A stretch of 64,000 nucleotides of DNA, taken from NCBI GenBank assembly GCA_963826105.1, contig CAWGWA010000007.1, positions 62,001 through 126,000 on the forward strand. Reading direction: 5' to 3'. Position numbers and translations under genes: made by a program. Position 1 is the first letter of the stretch. Every line of letters begins with the position of its first letter. Positions 8,598-18,238 of this stretch are shown here, piece after piece. The stretch is from WHTI01 sp963826105. GTDB lineage: Bacteria; Actinomycetota; CADDZG01; WHSQ01. The notes beneath the pieces were generated by a model. That model was not told where the DNA came from and made no database searches. It saw nothing but the letters and a program-made list of their open reading frames with translations.

Positions 8598-9557
8598 GTG
8601 ACGGGAATGACTAACTTTGGAACCGTAAAGGTGGCCGCGGTCCAGGCCTCCTCGGTCATTCTGGATTCGGATGCGTCCATAGATAAGGCCATTGGCCTTC
8701 TCCATCAGGCTGCCGATCAAGGGGTTCAGCTGGCCGTCTTTCCTGAAACCTTCGTGTCCGTCTACCCGAGCGGAGCCTGGGGTCATCAAGCGGCACAGTT
8801 CGGTGGGTTCGATGACATGTGGGAGCGACTGTGGGCATCTTCGATCGAGGTCCCCGGGCCTGCCATCGACAAGGTGGTCGCCGCGTGCGCCGAGCGATCG
8901 ATCTACTGCGCTCTTGGTATCAACGAACGAGAGATCGATCGCCCGGGTTCTCTGTACAACTCTCTCGTTCTCATGGGGCCAGAAGGTGTGTTGAACAAAC
9001 ACCGCAAGCTCGTCCCGACGATGCATGAACGCCTCTTCCATGGAGCCGGAGATGGAACGGATCTGAACGTGGTCGAGACAGAGTTGGGCCGGATCGGGGG
9101 ACTGATCTGCTGGGAGAACCGGATGCCCCTTGCTCGCTACGAGCTTTATGAGAAGGGGGTGCAGATATGGGTAGCTCCTACTGCGGACGACTCCGAAGGA
9201 TGGCTGGCATCGATGCGGCATATCGCGATCGAGTCCGGCGCTTTTGTGATCAGTGTTCCCCAGTACATCGAGAGAGCTGACTTCCCGGACGACTTCCCGG
9301 TGTCTCTCCCAGACGACAAAGTCTTCGGCCGCGGGGGAGCCGCCATCATCGAACCTCGTGGGGGCCAGATCATCGCCGGTCCCCTCTACGACGCGGAAGG
9401 GATCGTTACTGCAGACATCGAGTTGAAGGTTGGGTTGAGCGCGAAGAGGTGGTTCGACGTAGTGGGGCACTACAAGCGGAACGATGGTCGCCGGACACGG
9501 CTGACAGGAGGAGACGGATGGCCGGAGACTTCCCCGGACTCGGACATGTTGCAGTAA
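8598..9557 (+). CDS. Carbon-nitrogen hydrolase, nitrilase branch
   Basis: 319-residue cytoplasmic enzyme of the nitrilase superfamily with the full catalytic set: Glu50 (FPETFVS), Lys137 (NKHRKLVPT) and Cys171 (GLICWENRMPLAR); Glu144 is the usual second glutamate. CWENRMPLAR is the signature of true nitrilases and cyanide hydratases rather than amidases, so it probably turns a nitrile into an acid and ammonia. The start is either GTG 8598 or ATG 8607; neither has a clear ribosome binding site. Its last 40 bases overlap the next gene, indicating a two-gene operon. Confidence 0.9.
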   Translation: MTGMTNFGTVKVAAVQASSVILDSDASIDKAIGLLHQAADQGVQLAVFPETFVSVYPSGAWGHQAAQFGGFDDMWERLWASSIEVPGPAIDKVVAACAERSIYCALGINEREIDRPGSLYNSLVLMGPEGVLNKHRKLVPTMHERLFHGAGDGTDLNVVETELGRIGGLICWENRMPLARYELYEKGVQIWVAPTADDSEGWLASMRHIAIESGAFVISVPQYIERADFPDDFPVSLPDDKVFGRGGAAIIEPRGGQIIAGPLYDAEGIVTADIELKVGLSAKRWFDVVGHYKRNDGRRTRLTGGDGWPETSPDSDMLQ

Positions 9558-9919
9558 CTGTCACCGACATCGATCGAGGACGCGAGTGGTACTCCAAGCT
9601 CTTCGGTTCACAACCGGTCTTAGATGAAGACGCTGGGAACCTCTTTCACGTCGTTTGGGCTCTGGGTGGCGCGTCGTTGTTCGGCATCCACAACCATCCG
9701 CGCGAGAACGACCAACCTGATTTCAGCGAGTTTCGCACCGGCCTCGACCACGTCGCGTTCGCGTGCGCAAGCCGCGCTGATCTTGAGGCATGGGAGACGC
9801 GCCTTGACGATCTAGGCATCACGCACGGCGGCATCGTCGATGCGCCTTATGGGTCCGGCCTCTCCTTCCGTGACCCCGACAACCTGCCCCTGGAGTTCTT
9901 CGCCCCGCCTTCCTCGTAG
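9518..9919 (+). CDS. VOC (glyoxalase/bleomycin resistance fold) protein
   Basis: 133-residue single-chain vicinal oxygen chelate protein with two beta-alpha-beta modules: GLGHVAVTVTDIDRGREWY starts the first and GLDHVAFACASR starts the second. Metal-ligand positions are recognisable as the His in GHVAVTV and DHVAFA and the Glu in LEFFAPP. The start ATG at 9518 has AGGAGGAG just before it and lies inside the nitrilase gene. Such enzymes act as lyases, dioxygenases or isomerases; which one cannot be read here. Its pairing with a nitrilase suggests a small catabolic or detoxification operon. Confidence 0.85.
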   Translation: MAGDFPGLGHVAVTVTDIDRGREWYSKLFGSQPVLDEDAGNLFHVVWALGGASLFGIHNHPRENDQPDFSEFRTGLDHVAFACASRADLEAWETRLDDLGITHGGIVDAPYGSGLSFRDPDNLPLEFFAPPSS

Positions 9920-9984
9920 AGCCGGAGCCGCTTCGGGGTCTGCTCGAGGGAGGAAACGGCGGCTACGCGGAGAAATCCCCCGAC

Positions 9985-12347
9985 ATGCTGGGTAGAGCGC
10001 GGGTGGAGAAGCGATCCGGGGCACGGCGTGTCCGGTTGGGTGTTGTCTTCTTGAGCGTCGGGCTCCTGGCCGGTTCGCTCGCGGGGGCCGGAGCCACGGC
10101 AGCGGCACCGTCCGGCATCGATGCCGTTGGCAGTGTCGAGCAGGTGTACGTCACCGGTCTCACGCCCGGAGCGGGGGCGTCGCTCCTCGATGCCGACGGG
10201 CAGACCATCAAGTCGCAAACCGTCAATCCCCTGGGTGGGGTCCTCTTCCGCGAGGTTCCTCCCGGTGACGGGTATGCCGTTGAATCCGAAGGGACCGAGT
10301 CGGATCCGCTCACTGTGCACGGCGATGACCCGGCTCCGTGGGATCCGAGCATCTACGACCAGACGATCCCCTCCAGCGGCTACTCCTACCTGACCACCCG
10401 AGACGGGACGCAGCTTGCGCTCACCGTGCATCCGCCGACGAGCCCGGCGGGGCAACCTGGTTTACCCCCGGGCACGGAGCTTCCTGAGGGTCCTACTGAC
10501 TACCTCCCTCCGTACCCCACGCTCATCGAATACTCGGGATACGGGTACGCCGACCCGGCCGGGCCGCACAGCGGCATCGCCGTTCTCGCGAACCTCATGG
10601 GCTTCGCGGTCGTCGACGTGAACATGCGCGGAACGGGCTGTTCGGGCGGTGCGTTCGACTTCTTCGAGCCGCTGCAGAGCCTCGACGGTTACGACGTGAT
10701 CGAGACGATCGCGAATCAGCCCTGGGTGAAGGGTAACCAGGTTGGCATGATGGGGATCTCCTACGGCGGTATCAGTCAGCTGTTCACCGCGCAGCACCAG
10801 CCGCCGTCTCTGGCGGCGATCTCTCCTCTGTCGGTCATCGACGCGACGGCGTCGACGCTCTATCCCGGCGGAAACCTAAATACGGGCTTCGCCGTCAACT
10901 GGGCGAAAGAGCGGCAGGAGGAGGCGAAGCCGGCCGGGCCGGACAGCGGGCAGGCATGGGCTTGGGACCGGATCGAGAACGGCGATGAGACGTGCGCCGC
11001 GAACCAAGCGCTGCACCCCGAGGCGGCCGATCTCAACGCGAAGATCCAGGCCAACGACCACTATGTCCCGGAGGTTGCCGACCCGCTCGATCCCGTGACG
11101 TTCGTCCACAAGATCAACGTTCCGACGTTCCTCGTGTGCCAGTGGCAGGACGAGCAGACCGGGGGTCATTGCCCTGAACTCGTCTCTCACTTCACCGGAA
11201 CGGACAAGAAATGGTTCACGTTTACCAACGGCACCCACGTCGACTCCCTGGACCCAGAGACCTTCAACCGTTGGTACGACTTCCTCCAGTTGTATGTCGC
11301 CGAACAGGCGCCCATGGTCAACCAAGCGGCTCCTCGCGCGGCTGCGCCGGTGATCTACCAGGCTGCGATGGGACTCCCTCAGGACGACATCGTCACGCTG
11401 CCGGCAGATCCGATCCAGGCGCTCCCCACCTACGACCTGGCGCTCGAGGCGTTCGAGGAGCTGCCACAGGTACGCGTCTTGTTCGACAACGGGGCCGGCG
11501 CCGGGCCGACCGGAACCGCCGTTCCGGGTGACCCCTATCCCGGTTTCGAGGCTTCGTTCTCGACCTTCCCGGTCCCCGAGGCCGAGACCCGCACCTGGTA
11601 CTTCGGCCCTGACGGAACGCTGTCCGACACCCGCCCGACTACCTCGGGCATCGATCGATACACCTCGGATGCAAGCGCGCTGCCCCTAACCAACTACGGG
11701 AGTAACACCGGAACCGGCGGCCTGTGGGGAACGCGTCGCAGTGGGACTGGAAGTGGGAACAGAACCCGGAGGGGACGGCGGTCTCCTATGTCTCCGAACC
11801 GCTGGCGAACGACATCACCGTTGTCGGCGGCGGAGCCGTGTATGTCTGGGTGCGGTCCTCCACGCGCGATGTCGACCTGCAGGCGACGATCACGGAGGTG
11901 CGTCCGGACGGTAACGAGACGTTCGTGCAGAACGGCTACATGCGTGCCAGCGCCCGGAAGCTCTCGACCGATTCCGAGAACATCTTCAAGCGTCCGAGCA
12001 CGCTGCTGAGTCCGATCCCGACCTTCACCAAGGCCGACGCCCGACGATGCCGCCGCGGGAAATTCGTGAAGGTCGCGATCCCGCTCTACTACCAGGGACA
12101 CGCGTACCGGTCGGGGTCTCGCATCCGGGTCACGATCGCCGGACCGAACGGCCAACAGCCGTTGTGGTCGTTCGGCGAGCCGCGGCCCGAGTCGGGAACT
12201 TCGAAGGTCGCCGTCGCATTCAGGAGAAAGCGGCCGTCGATCCTTGTGCTTCCGGTTGTCCCGGGCCTGGAGGCACCCACGGACTTGCCGCCGTGCCCGA
12301 GTCTCCGTAACCAGCCCTGCAGGCCCTACCAGGCGATCGTCAACTGA
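9985..12347 (+). pseudogene. Secreted X-Pro dipeptidyl-peptidase/CocE-like hydrolase, frameshifted
   Basis: With one correction this is a protein of about 787 residues. It has a signal peptide (1-42), an alpha/beta hydrolase domain with nucleophile Ser in MGISYGGISQL and His in FTNGTHVDSLDP, and a C-terminal jelly-roll domain (ITVVGGGAVYVWVRSS to the end) as in S15/CocE enzymes. The first frame covers 9985 to about 11730. The second frame resumes as NASQWDWKWEQNP and stops at 12345-12347. The break is at a G run (11726-11729) that would be in frame with one more G. Such enzymes cleave Xaa-Pro peptides or esters outside the cell. Either a read error or a real null allele. Confidence 0.8.
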
Positions 12348-12390
12348 CTCGGGGCTTCACCAACCGACAAGGGTCTCCTGGGCTCAGCCG

Positions 12391-12870
12391 ATGAAGGCGT
12401 GGTGGGTAGCAGGTGTGGCGGTTGCGGTCGCTGCGCTCGGGGCGTGCCAGGTTTCATCCCAAGACGAGCGAGAGTCGTCGGCCCCGTCTCCGGATCCTTC
12501 GCCGCGGATCCAAACGGCCCGATGCGAGAAGCCTCCGCCGAAGGAATTCAGGAGCATCACCGTCCGAGCCGTGTGCCCGAAGTCGCACCATCTCGAGGTC
12601 GGCGCGACTCGACGTCTCGAACTGATCAGTCTCGGTCGAGGCATCTGTTATAACGCCCCGGACTTCGCCGGAAGCTTCTGGCTGATATCGAGCCGTCCGC
12701 CCATGCTCCGACAAACCGAACACGGGATCTGGTTCAGAGGCGAGATGGAGAGGATCTCCGAGAAGCGGGCTCGCTTCCGGGGCCGGATGATCCACATGGG
12801 GGAGAAGCACCCCATCGAGATCGACTTCGAACGGGTGCCCGGTGGCTGGTACCCAGGTGGGTGCGACTAG
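12391..12870 (+). CDS. Small putative lipoprotein, function unknown
   Basis: 159-residue protein with a hydrophobic N-terminus ending in a lipobox (ALGAC, Cys20 or so), followed by a Ser/Pro-rich linker and a cysteine-containing globular part (RAVCPKSHHLEVGATRR, RGICYNAPDF, ending GGCD). It is probably anchored on the outer face of the membrane. I do not recognise a family. It begins 43 bases after the hydrolase stop on the same strand. The open frame extends upstream, but the ATG at 12391 is the first that yields a signal peptide. Confidence 0.65.
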   Translation: MKAWWVAGVAVAVAALGACQVSSQDERESSAPSPDPSPRIQTARCEKPPPKEFRSITVRAVCPKSHHLEVGATRRLELISLGRGICYNAPDFAGSFWLISSRPPMLRQTEHGIWFRGEMERISEKRARFRGRMIHMGEKHPIEIDFERVPGGWYPGGCD

Positions 12871-12880
12871 CGCCGACCGG

Positions 12881-13723
12881 CTAAAGCCGGAGTTGCTTGG
12901 CGATCCGTTCGATGATGCGCGGCATCTTCCTGTGACGACGGCGTTCGAGGTACATCCCTAGCGCGATCCCACCGCCAAGGAGAGAGACGCCACCGAGTCC
13001 GGCGGGGATGCCGACGAGCAGCGCTTTGCGTCGCGCTCTCAGTTCCTGCACCGTCCACCCGCGAGCGAGGGCGATGCGGCGCAACTCGCGTTCGGGGTTG
13101 ACCGCATGGGGGAAGCCGACCGACTCCAACAGCGGGAGGTCGTTGATCGAATCGGAGTAAGCGTGGCATTCGTGGAGGTCGAGCCCGCGCTCGGCGGCGA
13201 CCTCGGCCACGGCCTTGGCCTTCTCGATCCCGTGCATCGGGTGACCTACGAGACGGCCGGTGTAGAACCCGTGCTGATCGACTTCGGCGATCGTGCCCAT
13301 CGCACCGGTCATGCCGAGTTCCTCGGCGATCGAGTCGGCCAATTCCACCGGTGCCGCAGTAACCAGGAAGGTCAGATCGCCGTGCGCTTTGTGCACCTCG
13401 ATGACCTGGACGATGTCCTTGTAGACGAGCGGCAGGATCTTCTCCTCGGCGATCTCGCGTCCCCACCCGAGCAACTCCCTGCGGCTTCGGCCGGTAACGA
13501 AGTCAAGGGTCGACTCACGCGACCGGTCCATGTTCTTCTGCTGTTCGCCGTGGAGGCGGAACATCGCCTGACCCCACGCGAAGCGGAGCAGGTCGCGCAC
13601 ACGGAACATGTCGCGTTCGTAGGCCCCGCGCGCCAGGAGGAAGAGGCTCGATCCGGGGATCAAGGTCCGGTCGAGATCGAAGAACGCAGCTCGTTGGACG
13701 TGCTTGCCGTCTAAGTCAGTCAT
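12881..13723 (-). CDS. HAD-family phosphatase, subfamily IB
   Basis: 280-residue HAD hydrolase of the SerB/PSP-like IB group: motif I FFDLDRTL (nucleophile Asp16, acid Asp18), motif II TAAP, motif IV YSDSINDLPLLE. A hydrophobic C-terminal stretch (GIPAGLGGVSLLGGGIALGM) could tether it to the membrane, as seen in some actinobacterial members. The ATG at 13723 was preferred because GAGGGG precedes it and the frame upstream is only the nitroreductase shadow. The start overlaps the nitroreductase stop by 8 bases, so the two are cotranscribed. The substrate could be phosphoserine, a lysolipid phosphate or another phosphomonoester. Confidence 0.87.
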   Translation of the reverse strand: MTDLDGKHVQRAAFFDLDRTLIPGSSLFLLARGAYERDMFRVRDLLRFAWGQAMFRLHGEQQKNMDRSRESTLDFVTGRSRRELLGWGREIAEEKILPLVYKDIVQVIEVHKAHGDLTFLVTAAPVELADSIAEELGMTGAMGTIAEVDQHGFYTGRLVGHPMHGIEKAKAVAEVAAERGLDLHECHAYSDSINDLPLLESVGFPHAVNPERELRRIALARGWTVQELRARRKALLVGIPAGLGGVSLLGGGIALGMYLERRRHRKMPRIIERIAKQLRL

Positions 13724-14276
13724 CCCAACCCCTCCATTCGGTGAGTTCCTCGGCCGGCGTCTTGCGCGGGGGCGCCTTGATGAAGCCCTCCGGCGGGTAT
13801 CCAACGTAGACGTATCCGGCGACGAGCTCGTCGTCTCCCAGACCGATGAAGTCGTGACACTCCTTGATGTGCGCGGCCGGCCCCGTTCGGAGCATCGCAG
13901 CCAGTCCCATCTCGTGCGCGGCGAGCAACATGTTCTGCATCGCGGCCCCGACCGCGTGATGCTCTTCGACCTCGATCACCTTGGGGAGGTGCCCCTTCGG
14001 CTTCTCGATCACCACGATGATGACCGGCGCACGCAGGGCCTTTTCCTTGAGCCCGGCGGGATCCTTACCCTCTCGCTCGGCCCCTGTCGCCCACGCCTCT
14101 CCGAGCTCTTCCAGGGCCGAGCCGGAAAGGACAAGGAATCGCCAAGGCTCGGTCAGGTGGTGATTGGGGGCCGCAACCGCGGCGTTGATCAGTTTCTCGA
14201 TCGTGGCGCGATCGGGCCGCTCGCCGGTCGTCTTACCGACCGAGCGTCGGGTCATGATCGCTTCGTAGGTCTCCAT
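13716..14276 (-). CDS. Nitroreductase family protein
   Basis: 186-residue FMN-dependent oxidoreductase. The N-terminal RRSVGK binds FMN phosphate; APNHHLTEPWRFLVL is the typical second flavin loop; AAMQNMLLAAHEMGLAAML is the dimer core helix. The ATG at 14276 gives the normal N-terminus METYEAIMTRRSV. These enzymes reduce nitro groups, quinones or flavins with NAD(P)H. First gene of a pair with the HAD phosphatase; divergent from the sugar isomerase gene with a 45-base gap. Confidence 0.9.
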   Translation of the reverse strand: METYEAIMTRRSVGKTTGERPDRATIEKLINAAVAAPNHHLTEPWRFLVLSGSALEELGEAWATGAEREGKDPAGLKEKALRAPVIIVVIEKPKGHLPKVIEVEEHHAVGAAMQNMLLAAHEMGLAAMLRTGPAAHIKECHDFIGLGDDELVAGYVYVGYPPEGFIKAPPRKTPAEELTEWRGWDD

Positions 14277-14321
14277 CACTCCAGGATATGCGAGGGGATC
14301 GAGCGGCTCGCCGGAGATGGA

Positions 14322-15119
14322 ATGATGATCCGCATGCTTGTCGGATCGATGAATTTCCCCGGCCGTTCGGTCATCAAGGAGATCCACCGCGTCCACGAGG
14401 ACGGTTTCGACTTCCTCGATCTCACCCTCGAGCCCCCGGCCGCCTGGCTGCCCGACGGCAAGGAGGTCGGCCGATTGCTCGGCGACCTCGGCTTACACGC
14501 CGTGGGTCACACCGCCTACTACCTCCCGATCGCTTCCAGTTTTCCGGAACTGAAGGAACAGGCCCGCGACCTCTATCGCCGCGGACTCGACTGCTTCGCC
14601 GATGCCGGTATCGAATTGGTGAACGTGCACCCCGATCAACGCATCCCACTGCATCCGATCGAGAAGGTTCGGGCCCGCAACGCGGAGGCGATCGCCCAAC
14701 TTGCCGAGGATGCCGCCGGTCGTGGGATCCGGCTGATGGTCGAGAACCTCGATCGGCAGTTCGCAGACGTTGACGATCTCGCCCCTGTGCTCGACGCGTT
14801 CCCCGATCTCGGCTTCCACCTCGACATCGGTCACGCCAACCTGAGGGGTGGTCTAAGGGGAGGGAATCGCACCGCGGGGCTCCTCGAGGCCTTCGGCGAT
14901 CGCCTCGCTCACGTCCACGCCTCCGACAACCGCGGCGGGACCGAGGACCTCCATCTTCCGCTCGGGGCCGGCAGTGTGGACTGGAAAGGTTCGATCAGGT
15001 TGCTCAAGCAGCACGGCTACGACGGCACCGTCACCCTCGAGGTGTTCTCCCGCGAGCGAGAGCACCTCCGTACCTCACGCCGCCTATGGCTCGAATGGTG
15101 GGGCGAGGTCTCGGCCTAG
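14322..15119 (+). CDS. Sugar phosphate isomerase/epimerase (AP endonuclease 2 fold)
   Basis: 265-residue TIM barrel of the xylose isomerase-like family. Metal-binding residues are placed as expected: Glu in LMVENLD, Asp and His in HLDIGHANL, His and Asp in VHASDN, and Glu in TLEVFS. Endonuclease IV has the same fold, but the overall pattern fits sugar isomerases better. GGAG lies five bases before the ATG at 14322; a second ATG follows at once. The substrate is unknown. Confidence 0.85.
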   Translation: MMIRMLVGSMNFPGRSVIKEIHRVHEDGFDFLDLTLEPPAAWLPDGKEVGRLLGDLGLHAVGHTAYYLPIASSFPELKEQARDLYRRGLDCFADAGIELVNVHPDQRIPLHPIEKVRARNAEAIAQLAEDAAGRGIRLMVENLDRQFADVDDLAPVLDAFPDLGFHLDIGHANLRGGLRGGNRTAGLLEAFGDRLAHVHASDNRGGTEDLHLPLGAGSVDWKGSIRLLKQHGYDGTVTLEVFSREREHLRTSRRLWLEWWGEVSA

Positions 15120-15171
15120 TTCCTGTCACTAGTTCCGGGAGTAAAGGGATATCGCCCCTAGGATTCAAAGT

Positions 15172-15753
15172 ATGTCCAGAATCTCCCGTCTGCTCCATCC
15201 GGACGAACACCCCATCGTGGAGACGGGCGTGCATCGGTCTGCCCTGATCTGGCCGGCACTGTCGACCGTCATCGTGGTGGGGGCAGCCGCGGCCGCCGGT
15301 TTCGTCTTTTCCCCCGAGAGAGGGGACGACATCGTCGACATCGCAGTGGGGATCGTTGCGGTTGCTGCGGCACTGCGCTTCGCGTGGACGCTACTCTCGC
15401 TCCGCCGTAAGAAGATCGTGCTTACCGACCATCGCATCATCATCGTCACTGGGATGGTTGCCCGGCAGGTCATCTCGATCCCATTCGGACGGGTGGGGGA
15501 CATCCTCTACCGCAGGCCGGTGATGGGACGACTCTTCGGATATGGCGTGATCGAGATGACCGGGGTTGGGCCTTACCTCGAGGGGCGCCCCTTGCTAAGG
15601 ATCGAACGACTGCCGGAACCGGACCACTTCTACCGGAGCCTTTCGTCGCTGATCGCGTCGCGACGCCCTACGGACCCCGCCGCCGATGAAGCCGAGTACC
15701 TCGTTCCCTTCGACGAGGCCGACACGGGCCCACTTCCGAGGGTCGTCGTCTAG
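15172..15753 (+). CDS. Membrane protein with bacterial PH domain (bPH2)
   Basis: 193-residue protein. Two hydrophobic segments (about 24-45 and 55-76) are followed by a bPH2 (DUF304/YdbT-like) domain: RRKKIVLTDHRIIIVTGMV, ISIPFGRVGDI, and FGYGVIEMTGVG. The N-terminal LHPDEHPIVETGVHRSALI is typical of the family. A GGTCCCC/TTCG/CGGGG hairpin lies about 55 bases after the stop. Function unknown; bPH2 proteins are thought to act at membranes. Confidence 0.8.
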   Translation: MSRISRLLHPDEHPIVETGVHRSALIWPALSTVIVVGAAAAAGFVFSPERGDDIVDIAVGIVAVAAALRFAWTLLSLRRKKIVLTDHRIIIVTGMVARQVISIPFGRVGDILYRRPVMGRLFGYGVIEMTGVGPYLEGRPLLRIERLPEPDHFYRSLSSLIASRRPTDPAADEAEYLVPFDEADTGPLPRVVV

Positions 15754-15854
15754 GTATTTTGCGCAACTCGGTTCATTTAGGGCGCTCCCCGGGCTAGGTT
15801 CGCCGGGTCCCCTTCGCGGGGCCAAACCCTCGTTCCTTATCCCGGAGGTCCTGG

Positions 15855-17766
15855 ATGCGCCGTTTCACCGCCCTGATGGTCGTCGCTCTGCTCGGTGCTT
15901 CCTTGCTGGTCACGGTGTCCCCGGGAGCCGCCGCGGCGAAGCAGCCGACCATCAAGTGCAAGTCCCTGAAGGTCGAGGGGAAGTCCTTCCGCTTCTGCGA
16001 GAGCGGATTCGTCCCGCAGATCAAGTCGGCCGATGGGACGGCGAGGCTCGATGTGGACGTCACCCTTCCCGCGGCGAGCAAGAAGCCGCTCGGTCTGATC
16101 GTCATGCTTCACGGCCTCGGCGGCTCCAAGGAATCGTTCGAGATGCGCAATGATGCTGGGAAGGTCGTGGGGCCGATCGAGGGGACCGGCGGCAACTACC
16201 ACATGAACCATCTCTGGTTCGCGTCCAAAGGCTACGCGGTCCTCACCTACACGGCGCGTGGTTTTCACGAGAGCAGGTGTCTCGACGCCACGATCGAGTC
16301 GACCGATGGCAACACCGAGCTCTACGGTCCGAGCCCCGCATGTCGCGCTCAGCTCGACAGCATCGATCACGAGATCAAAGACACCCAGTACCTCATCGGG
16401 AGGTTGGTCGACGGAACCCTGCTGAGTGACGATTCGGTGAAGATCAGCCCGTCGCGGGTCGGCGTCGTCGGGGTCTCCTACGGCGGTGGTCACACCTGGC
16501 TGCTCTCTCGGAGGAACTCCTTCAAGTCACCTCATGGCACCAAGATCAAGATCGGTGCTGCGGTTCCGATCATCGGCTGGACGGATCTCGTCGAGGCTCT
16601 TACCCCGAATGGCAGGGCGCGCGACGACTTCAGCCCGAGGCCCGACGCTGAACAGCGCGCCGGCAGAAACTCCGGGCGTCCTCAAGGATTCGTACGTCGG
16701 CGTCCTCTACTACAGCATGATCCAAACGACGGGAGCACTCCTGCCGGGGTACCTGACCGAGTGGAAAGACAACTTCGACGAGGGTCCTCCATACGACGAC
16801 GAGGTCTCCCTCGACGCGATCAACAAGCTCCTCACCAAGCGTTCGGCCTTCTACATCGACAAGAAGGGTTCCTTCGATACCCCGCTTCTGGTTCTCCAGG
16901 GATTCACCGACACACTTTTCCCTGCGAACGAGGGTTTGCGCATGGTGAACCGTTTGATCGCCGATGACCCCGACTATCCGGTGAAGACCTACCTCGGCGA
17001 CATCGGTCACCCGATCGCGCAGAACAAGGCCGCCGAGGTCGCCTATCACAACGGCCTGATCCTCAAGTGGTTCAACTTCTATCTGAGGGACAAGGGCGCC
17101 GAGCCGTCTCACGACGTGGAAGCGCGCTTCCAGGATTGCTACAGCGAGGACCTCGGCGACATGTACCGGGGGGCAACCTGGTCCGAGCTCACCGAGATGC
17201 CCGAGACGCCGCTGGCAACCCTGGGGGCAGGGCTTCTGGACACCGCGGTGACCGACCCCCATGCGGGTCAGATCAACCCGATCCAGCCGGACGCCGATCC
17301 CACCTGTCCGACCACCGACCTTGCGGTGGCGGAAGGGAACGTGGCGGTCGATTCCGATCCGCTAGAGGGGGACCTCGATATGCTTGGGCTGCCCGAGGCC
17401 ACCTTCGAAGCGGTTCCAACCGCGGGCAACCTGTACGTCGGCCTGCGCTTGTGGGACGTCGACCCCGAGGCCGAGACGCAGACCCTTGTGACCCGCGGCG
17501 TCTATCAACTTGGAGCTACGCCCCTGTCTCCTCAGGAGGTGTCGGTCAAGCTCTTCGGGAACGGATGGACGTTCCCCGCGGGACACGTGATCCGTCTCGA
17601 GCTCACCGCCAACGAGGCGCCTACGATGCTCGAGCCGGGCACCGGAACCATCGCGCTCTCGAATGTCGAGTTGAGGGTTCCGCAGGCAGTTGGGGAGCCG
17701 GTGGAAACGCAGTCGATCCACGCTCGGCTGATCCGCAAGATCGGCCACGTGACGTACGGGTTCTAA
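15855..17766 (+). pseudogene. Secreted CocE/S15-like alpha/beta hydrolase, frameshifted
   Basis: With one correction it encodes about 636 residues: a signal peptide (1-28, ending GAAAA), a hydrolase domain with VMLHGLGGSKE, nucleophile Ser in GVSYGGGH, a His in GDIGHPIAQ, and a C-terminal jelly-roll domain (NLYVGLRLWDVDPE, GHVIRLELTANE). The frame breaks at a CCC run (16641-16643); removing one C joins FSPRP to TLNSAPAETPG. CGGAGG precedes the ATG. It resembles the gene at 9985 in architecture and likewise carries one indel, though the two proteins are not close copies. The stop lies in a 15-bp tandem repeat. Confidence 0.8.
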
Positions 17767-17802
17767 GCAACCGGGTTTTAGGTAAGCGGGTTCTAAGTAA
17801 CC
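17758..17802 (+). repeat. 15-bp tandem repeat, three copies
   Basis: Units at 17758-17772 (GGGTTCTAAGCAACC), 17773-17787 (GGGTTTTAGGTAAGC) and 17788-17802 (GGGTTCTAAGTAACC), with a partial fourth. The first holds the hydrolase stop codon; the array ends 7 bases before the next gene's ATG. Confidence 0.85.
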
Positions 17803-17809
17803 TGGTCTC

Positions 17810-18238
17810 ATGACGAGTGGTGCTATCTCAGCCCTCCTGGCCGTGTTGTTCCTCGGGTACGCCGAGGGGCTAAGGCGCTTCTATCCCTCGAAGCAGACTT
17901 GGCTGCGGATCCGGAGTCGACACGGTCGTCGTGCGGCGAGGGCGATGAGGGTGCGGTTCGAGGACCTTGCCGACAGCGGGATCGCCCCCAAGATCTCCAT
18001 CGTGTTGTTGGCTCTGGTCGCGGTGTGGATAGCGGCGGCACCGGCGCTCGACAAGTACTGGTACGAGGTCGCCGTCGACGCACTGCCTTACCCCTTTATC
18101 GCCATCGCGCTCCTCCGGGCCCCAGGGTCGCTGCGCAAGATCGCCGAGCGCATCAGGACCTACGAGCGCGACATCGGAGAGGATCCGGAGAGAGACCTCG
18201 GCGACGACGGACCCGGCCCGACTGAACTCGCGTTGTGA
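17810..18238 (+). CDS. Small membrane protein, function unknown
   Basis: 142 residues. A weakly hydrophobic N-terminus (about 4-22), a basic stretch (QTWLRIRSRHGRRAARAMRVR) and a stronger membrane segment (about 63-80, IVLLALVAVWIAAAPAL), then a helical, acidic C-terminus ending DDGPGPTELAL. No family recognised. Its stop overlaps the GTG of thiE (GTGA), so it is translated with thiE, and could be a thiE-linked membrane protein, but that is inference from position only. Confidence 0.6.
   Translation: MTSGAISALLAVLFLGYAEGLRRFYPSKQTWLRIRSRHGRRAARAMRVRFEDLADSGIAPKISIVLLALVAVWIAAAPALDKYWYEVAVDALPYPFIAIALLRAPGSLRKIAERIRTYERDIGEDPERDLGDDGPGPTELAL

Noticed and set aside
8139..9470. 443-codon minus-strand frame
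   Set aside because: Antisense to the DUF72 remnant and the nitrilase, which has all catalytic residues.
14322..15119. Endonuclease IV (DNA repair)
   Set aside because: The fold is shared, but the HVHASDN and LDIGHANL motifs and the length fit sugar isomerase/epimerase proteins better.
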